DNA of 64,000 nt from Lujinxingiaceae bacterium (GTDB lineage Bacteria; Myxococcota_A; Bradymonadia; Bradymonadales; Bradymonadaceae). Position 1 is the first letter of the stretch. Each line of letters opens with the position of its first letter. The stretch covers positions 60,215 to 124,214 of the forward strand of contig JACCWM010000062.1 of assembly GCA_013697635.1 (NCBI GenBank), in the 5' to 3' direction. Under the pieces are notes generated by a model that was given only the letters and a program-made list of their open reading frames with translations, did no database searches and was not told the DNA's origin. Positions 61,305 to 64,000 of this stretch are shown here, piece after piece. The translations under genes were made by a program, and so were the position numbers.

Positions 61305-62555
61305 TCAAGCGCGAAGCTCTCGCGCGACATCGAAACTTTCTACGGAACGCGAGGCGTCCAACAAGCGATCAAGAAAGCCGTGAATCGGCTCCCAGAGCGT
61401 CTCGTTGGTCTTGACCTCCACGCGGCTCTTCTTGCCGACGCTGACCTCCTCGCCATCGGGCAAAAAATCGGCCGGCAAGAATGTAACGACCGCCACCGGG
61501 CGCTCGTCGCTGACCTGATGGATATGGATCAACAGCGGACTGGCGCGCCGATCGACGTCGAGGCCGCTGGGCGTCACGCTGCTGCCCGTGCGAAGCGATG
61601 AAAAATAGTAGGATTGAGGAAGCCCAAAGACGATGCGCTTGGGATGGCCGTTGACCCGGCGCCCTTGCGTGGCGCTTTGCATCAAGTGGTGGTCGTCGCG
61701 AAAGTTCTTCTCGGCGCGCTGACCGAGCACCACGCCCTTCTTGCCCCAGCTTCGGTAGCGCATCATCTCTTTGCCGACGCGATCGAGCAGTTGCGCTGCG
61801 CTCTCGTTGTCGCCGCCTTGCAAGAGCACGACGCGGCTGTCCTTGGAGAAGGCGGTATAGGGCACGCGATTGCTGGCCGAACCGCTCGCGCCAAACAGTT
61901 TGAGCGCTTCGAGCTCGCTTGCCAGAGCCTCGAGCGTTTGCGGCGCCTTCCAGACGCGACCCGCGGGCGCGCGCAGCTCGACCAGCGTCAGGCTGCCAAA
62001 GCCGCGCCGTGAGCGTGCCCCGATGCCGCCGACCAGCCCAAGCAGCTTGAGGCTTTGTTCGAGCTCCTGGCAGATCACATCCTGCCCGTCTGCGCCGCGA
62101 ACGAGCATCTTGACCGTAAACTCAAACGGCGCCGGCAGGCACGCCCGGCTGACCCGCAGCTCGGTGGGCCTTGCACCGCGTCGACCGCCGCTCTTTCCGG
62201 TGTCAACCGTCTCCCACAAGCCCGCGCCCAGATAGAGCAAACCCTCGCCACTTGTCTCGTCTTCGACCTCGATTGGCAAACAATCGCCACCCGAACAACT
62301 CTGCGAGAGGCCAGCCCCGAGGCGAAACAGCACCGCCGATTGGGCCGTGGCGTCACCAAAGATGCGCGCGCCCTCGCTTCGCACCTGATCCAGATCTGCA
62401 AAGCGCTGCCAGCCCATCGCGCGCCACCAAAAACGCAGCGCCCCTTTGAAGCCGGCCAGCCGCAACTCGGCGTTCACCTTGGCGCTGGCACCGGCCATGA
62501 AAACCGGGATCGTGGCTCGAAACGTTGCTTCGTATACTTTGGATTCTGCGCTCAT
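61305..62555 (-). CDS. cmr1: Type III-B CRISPR RAMP protein Cmr1
   Basis: 416 residues. LAGFKGALRFWWRAMGWQRF is the Cmr1 signature (RWW-type), preceded by VYEATFRATIPVFMAGASAK. GGIGARSRRGFGSLTL is the glycine-rich loop. The C-terminal half contains the second RAMP domain (IVFGLPQSYYF, RASPLLIHIHQV). ATG 62555 starts MSAESKVYEA. First gene of the four-gene operon; 93 bp separate it from the SanA-like gene upstream. Lengths of the family are 350-450. Confidence 0.88.
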   Translation of the reverse strand: MSAESKVYEATFRATIPVFMAGASAKVNAELRLAGFKGALRFWWRAMGWQRFADLDQVRSEGARIFGDATAQSAVLFRLGAGLSQSCSGGDCLPIEVEDETSGEGLLYLGAGLWETVDTGKSGGRRGARPTELRVSRACLPAPFEFTVKMLVRGADGQDVICQELEQSLKLLGLVGGIGARSRRGFGSLTLVELRAPAGRVWKAPQTLEALASELEALKLFGASGSASNRVPYTAFSKDSRVVLLQGGDNESAAQLLDRVGKEMMRYRSWGKKGVVLGQRAEKNFRDDHHLMQSATQGRRVNGHPKRIVFGLPQSYYFSSLRTGSSVTPSGLDVDRRASPLLIHIHQVSDERPVAVVTFLPADFLPDGEEVSVGKKSRVEVKTNETLWEPIHGFLDRLLDASRSVESFDVARELRA

Positions 62556-62648
62556 TGAGACCTTGGCCAGCGTTGGCTTGCCCGCACATTTAGCCACAAA
62601 CAGGGCGCTTACACAAAGCACTTTTCGCGTGGATAGGGCAGCTCAGCG

Positions 62649-63341
62649 CTATTGCCCCTTGCCGAGCTGCGTTTTGCGGTCGTGGCTGGCCGTCGCCTCG
62701 CCGTCGATCGGAATGGGATCACCGAGGTAGCGCGGGCTGCGTTTCAGCAGGTAGGAATCGGCCACGGCCATCACCCGCGCGACAAACTCGCGCCGGGCGT
62801 TGGCCCCCTCGTGCAGGTAGACGCGCCGATCTGCGACCAGACCCACGGCGTCAATGCCGGCGCGGCGCGCCAGAAATACCGAGCGGTGCTGATGAAAGCG
62901 CTGCGTGCACACGATCGCCTCGCGCACCTCGAAGATCTGGCGAGCGCGCTCCATCGTATCGAGCGTGCGAAAGCCCGCGTGGTCGAGAAAAACGTCTTCG
63001 ACCGGCACATCGCGCTCGATCAGCCAGGCGTGCATGGCGTTGACTTCGTCGTAGCCGTGGCGGCCGTGATCGCCCGAGACCAGGATGCGTCGCACCTTGC
63101 CCGCGCGGTACAAATCGAGCGCCGCATGCAGCCTGTCCTGCAAGGCCGGCGACGGCGAGCCATCGGCATAAACGCGCGCGCCAAGCACGATCGCCGTCGG
63201 CCGGCTCGGCACCGCCTCGATCTGCTCGTAGATGAACGCCTGCGAATAGCGCTCCACCCACAAGGCGCTGCCCCAGCCAATACCGGTGACGGTGAGCACC
63301 GTGGCGAGCAGCGCGATCGCCCGCTTCGTGCGTCGCCTCAT
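62649..63341 (-). CDS. SanA/YdcF-like membrane protein (DUF218)
   Basis: 230 residues. An N-terminal membrane helix (AIALLATVLTVTGIGWGSAL) is followed by a DUF218 domain: AIVLGARVYADGSPSPALQD, then RLHAALDLYRAGKVRRILVS, SGDHGRHGYDEVNAMHAWLI and FRTLDTMERA. Homologue SanA affects envelope barrier function and vancomycin sensitivity. It starts within the ferritin-like gene's last codons (4-bp overlap 63338-63341). Confidence 0.85.
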   Translation of the reverse strand: MRRRTKRAIALLATVLTVTGIGWGSALWVERYSQAFIYEQIEAVPSRPTAIVLGARVYADGSPSPALQDRLHAALDLYRAGKVRRILVSGDHGRHGYDEVNAMHAWLIERDVPVEDVFLDHAGFRTLDTMERARQIFEVREAIVCTQRFHQHRSVFLARRAGIDAVGLVADRRVYLHEGANARREFVARVMAVADSYLLKRSPRYLGDPIPIDGEATASHDRKTQLGKGQ

Positions 63342-64000
63342 CGCCCGGTCTCCTCGAGCGCTCGGATGAAATCGTCGTCGAGCCCGGCCGCGCGCCGCGC
63401 CGCGACGTTGAGTTGCGGCCCGCGCGCGCGCACCGCATCGTTGTGGAAGGTGAGGTTTTGCACGTAGACCTCGAAGCTCGACTGACCCGCGCCCGTGTGT
63501 TGTTTAAGCCAATACGCCCCAAAGCCCACGTGGTGGATCTCGTCTTCGACGATCTGCGCCATGATCGCCGCCGAGCGTACATCACCGACACGCGCAAACG
63601 ACTCCTCGAAGTGCGGCGCATGGTCGAGGTTGCTTTGCTCGAAGGTCAAATTCATCGCGCACACCCACTGCAAGGGCGTCGTCAGACTCTGGGCGCAGCG
63701 CCAGAAATGGTCGTTGACCGCCAGATCCCCAAAGCGCGCGCCCAGCTCAGCGATGCGATCGACGTACAGGCTCAGGTGGCGTTGCTCGTCGACGATCAAG
63801 CGCACCAATCCGGCACGAAAGGCCGCCGGCGCCTGCGGATAGGCCAAGAGCGCCCAGGCCATCAGCTCGACGGCCATCAACTCGTGGTTGGCAAAGGCGT
63901 GCAGCACGCGCACGGCCATCTCCGGCTGGCCCAACGTATCCGGGTGGGGCAGGCGCTTTCGCCGCCGCTCGCTCTTGGTCGCGATCTGCAGCTCCACCGG
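63338..64000 (-). CDS. Ferritin-like DUF455 protein (partial at window edge)
   Basis: At least 221 residues, open to the right edge. Metal-ligand patterns of the ferritin-like four-helix bundle are present: HAFANHELMAVELMAWAL, VDEQRHLSLYVDRI, FEQSNLDHAPHFEESF and VEDEIHHVGFG, matching DUF455. A GTG at 63997 could be the start, but DUF455 proteins have extra N-terminal residues, so the gene most likely begins beyond the window. Forms a coupled pair with the SanA-like gene. Confidence 0.82.
   Translation of the reverse strand, partial: PVELQIATKSERRRKRLPHPDTLGQPEMAVRVLHAFANHELMAVELMAWALLAYPQAPAAFRAGLVRLIVDEQRHLSLYVDRIAELGARFGDLAVNDHFWRCAQSLTTPLQWVCAMNLTFEQSNLDHAPHFEESFARVGDVRSAAIMAQIVEDEIHHVGFGAYWLKQHTGAGQSSFEVYVQNLTFHNDAVRARGPQLNVAARRAAGLDDDFIRALEETGR

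Overview
The window is high-GC, gene-dense bacterial chromosome. Clear orthologues of the Myxococcus polarity pair MglB/MglA, many lipoproteins with Asp-rich or Cys-rich N-termini, a sigma-54 activator, an anti-sigma module and an FHA protein point to a deltaproteobacterial lineage of the Myxococcota/Bradymonadia type. This assignment is inferred from protein family content, not from rRNA. I found no rRNA, tRNA, insertion sequence or CRISPR array.

Layout. 1-21.7 kb is mostly housekeeping: the end of an exported protein, a hexanucleotide satellite, a GNAT acetyltransferase, a scrambled lipoprotein/ParE-toxin relic with an intact antitoxin, RecQ, an M20 amidohydrolase, YbaB-RecR, MglB-MglA with a strong terminator, two small zinc-ribbon membrane proteins, a VWA protein, a sigma-54 activator with a degenerate receiver, an RlmD-type rRNA methyltransferase, a very large lipoprotein penicillin acylase homologue, a roadblock-like protein, a small Cys-rich protein and a type IIA topoisomerase B subunit.

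21.9-52.7 kb is a surface-polysaccharide or glycan cluster. It holds GDP-mannose dehydratase and GDP-fucose synthase, a PglF/WbpM-type UDP-sugar 4,6-dehydratase, a Wzx-type flippase, a polymerase-like membrane protein, five glycosyltransferases, three methyltransferases, two P-loop kinase-like proteins, an asparagine-synthase-type amidotransferase, a PglE-type aminotransferase, two SUMF1-domain lipoproteins and a membrane sulfatase-fold enzyme. Between 41.0 and 44.3 kb lie genes for the E1-alpha and E1-beta subunits of a 2-oxoacid dehydrogenase. They are followed by one gene that fuses a lipoyl domain and an E3/E1-binding domain to a PglD/NeuD-type sugar acyltransferase, in place of the normal E2 catalytic domain. 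With the PglF and PglE homologues in the same cluster, this suggests a CoA-independent route in which an acyl group made by decarboxylation of a 2-oxoacid passes from lipoyl-lysine directly to a UDP-4-amino sugar. This is the most striking system here; the chemistry is inferred.

52.7-59.3 kb carries a FliA-like sigma factor, an ECF sigma factor with a triple-repeat anti-sigma-like protein, an RHH-FHA fusion, a metallo-beta-lactamase-fold pseudoenzyme and a TrmN6-like methyltransferase. 59.3-62.6 kb is a compact operon of four type III-B CRISPR RAMP genes in the order cmr1-cmr4-cmr5-cmr6, without cas10 (cmr2), cmr3, adaptation genes or an array. The right edge has a SanA-like membrane protein and the incomplete gene of a ferritin-like DUF455 protein.
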